A stretch of DNA of 64,000 nt, taken from Glutamicibacter soli. Its GTDB lineage: Bacteria; Actinomycetota; Actinomycetes; Actinomycetales; Micrococcaceae. The position numbers were made by a program, and so were the translations under genes. Positions 63,154 to 64,000 of this stretch are shown one piece after another. The notes beneath the pieces are model-generated. The model saw nothing but the letters and a program-made list of their open reading frames with translations, was not told the DNA's origin and did not search any database. Positions within the stretch are counted from its first letter, which is position 1; each line of letters opens with the position of its first letter. The stretch spans positions 62,001 through 126,000 of the forward strand of contig NZ_POAF01000007.1 of assembly GCF_003309065.1 (NCBI RefSeq), given 5' to 3'.

Positions 63154-64000
63154 CTAGGCCGCGCGAATGTGCTTGACCTCGGCATTTTCCTGCTGCCGGC
63201 GCGTCTGGCGCGGATCTTCCACCAGGTCCCGGCACAGCTGTTCGTATCCGTCGGTGACAAGCTCCCAGTCATAGCGTGCAGCTTCGGCTTCGGTGGCCTT
63301 GCGCAGCCGGTGCAGCTGCACCGGATCCTGCTCCAGCTCGGTGAAAAGTTCTGCGGCGTGGCCAGCATCGGTGAAGAACCTGCCCGCGGCCCCGGCAACT
63401 TCCCGGTTGAAGGACACATCGAACCCTGCCACCGCCGTGCCCGAGCCGAGCGCGCGCAGCAGCGAGGGGTTGGTGCCGCCGACCGAATGGCCGTGCCAGT
63501 ACACGTAGGCATTGGCATACAGCTCGTTGAGCAGCTCCTGGTCCCAGACGCCACCGAGGAAACGCACCGATTCCGAGGCCTGGGCTTTCACCCGTGCGGT
63601 GTATTCATCCGCATAAGGGCTGGACCCCACAACCACCAGCGGCATGGTGCTGCCGGAGCGCCGGTGGCCCTCCACGATCATCTCCACGTGGTTTTCAGGC
63701 TCGAACCGTGCCACCACCAGGTGGTAGCCCCGTGGCTTGAGATCCACGGCTGCAAGCCTGCGGTGGCCCACTGCACGGCAGTCCGGGGCGCCGTAGGCAA
63801 TCAGGTACGACTCCGCGGAGAACTTCTCGGTGTAGTAGTCGGCGATGCCCTGGGCATCGGAGATCAACGCCTTGGACCACTTCACCGCCAGGCTCTCGCA
63901 GATCCGGTAGTAGCGCTTTCCGACGCCGCCCCATTTGGCGCGTTTCCATTCAAGGCCGTCCACGTGCGTGGCCGCCGGGATGCGAGCCGCCTTCAAAATC
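63154..64000 (-). CDS. DUF1972/rhamnosyltransferase-type glycosyltransferase, C-terminal part
   Basis: The frame enters the window at base 64000 from the right and ends at 63154, giving about 280 residues of C-terminal sequence. It has VDGLEWKRAKWGGVGKRYYR near the window edge, the hallmark of the DUF1972 family of initiating or side-chain rhamnosyl/glucosyl transferases. YHLVVARFEPENHVEMIVEG and GHSVGGTNPSLLRALGSG follow, in the GT-B C-domain. It belongs to the exopolysaccharide locus, which continues beyond the window. The N-terminus is not visible. Confidence 0.85.
   Translation of the reverse strand, partial: ILKAARIPAATHVDGLEWKRAKWGGVGKRYYRICESLAVKWSKALISDAQGIADYYTEKFSAESYLIAYGAPDCRAVGHRRLAAVDLKPRGYHLVVARFEPENHVEMIVEGHRRSGSTMPLVVVGSSPYADEYTARVKAQASESVRFLGGVWDQELLNELYANAYVYWHGHSVGGTNPSLLRALGSGTAVAGFDVSFNREVAGAAGRFFTDAGHAAELFTELEQDPVQLHRLRKATEAEAARYDWELVTDGYEQLCRDLVEDPRQTRRQQENAEVKHIRAA

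Overview
The window is 64 kb of chromosome from a high-G+C Gram-positive bacterium. Gene families, gene order and codon use point to an actinobacterium of the Micrococcaceae (Arthrobacter/Glutamicibacter type). Pointers are leuCD divergent from an IclR-type regulator, the run leuD-murA-plsC-gpsA-ddl, the order DAK2-recG-rsmD, two LCP-family cell-wall ligases and a pair of dynamin-like GTPases. The genus is inferred from these features; no 16S rRNA or marker search was possible.

Layout. Positions 1-13.8 kb hold housekeeping and envelope genes, mostly on the minus strand: an LCP ligase cut by the window edge, galU, coaD, an inserted plus-strand pair (aminotransferase and spermidine-synthase-like protein), rsmD, recG, a short FakA/DAK2 protein, a second LCP ligase, a DUF3515 lipoprotein, ddl, gpsA, plsC and murA. 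From 14 to 33.6 kb come leucine synthesis (leuDC, ltbR, ilvE, leuB), thiL, two coupled dynamin-like GTPases, three identical tRNA-Glu(CTC) genes plus tRNA-Gln(CTG) beside gltX, an FAH-family enzyme, galE, a two-component system, metG and a NYN-domain protein. The same palindrome, TCTCA-N5-TGAGA, lies upstream of leuB and between leuC and ltbR and is the likely LtbR operator.

From about 33.7 to 42.0 kb the DNA becomes visibly A+T-rich. The region begins with a broken IS110 transposase. It carries a hexapeptide acyltransferase, a GT2/TagF-like glycerophosphotransferase fusion, a LicD/methyltransferase fusion and a Stealth sugar-phosphate transferase. These look like genes for a phosphodiester-linked surface polymer on transferred DNA. 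serA follows.

From 44.7 to 64 kb the DNA is very G+C-rich and encodes a Wzx/Wzy-type exopolysaccharide locus: at least five glycosyltransferases, an O-antigen-type polymerase, a Wzz/BY-kinase fusion with a facing low-molecular-weight tyrosine phosphatase, and a flippase. Two large secreted proteins are embedded in it, a beta-helix protein and a PKD/LamG protein, and they share a C- or N-terminal domain. The PKD protein is the last gene of a translationally coupled operon with a CDP-alcohol phosphotransferase and a lipoprotein. galU and galE would supply UDP-sugars, and the LCP proteins could attach finished polymer to peptidoglycan. The most interesting candidates for undescribed biology are the phosphotransferase operon with its two giant secreted partners and the A+T-rich Stealth/LicD/TagF island.
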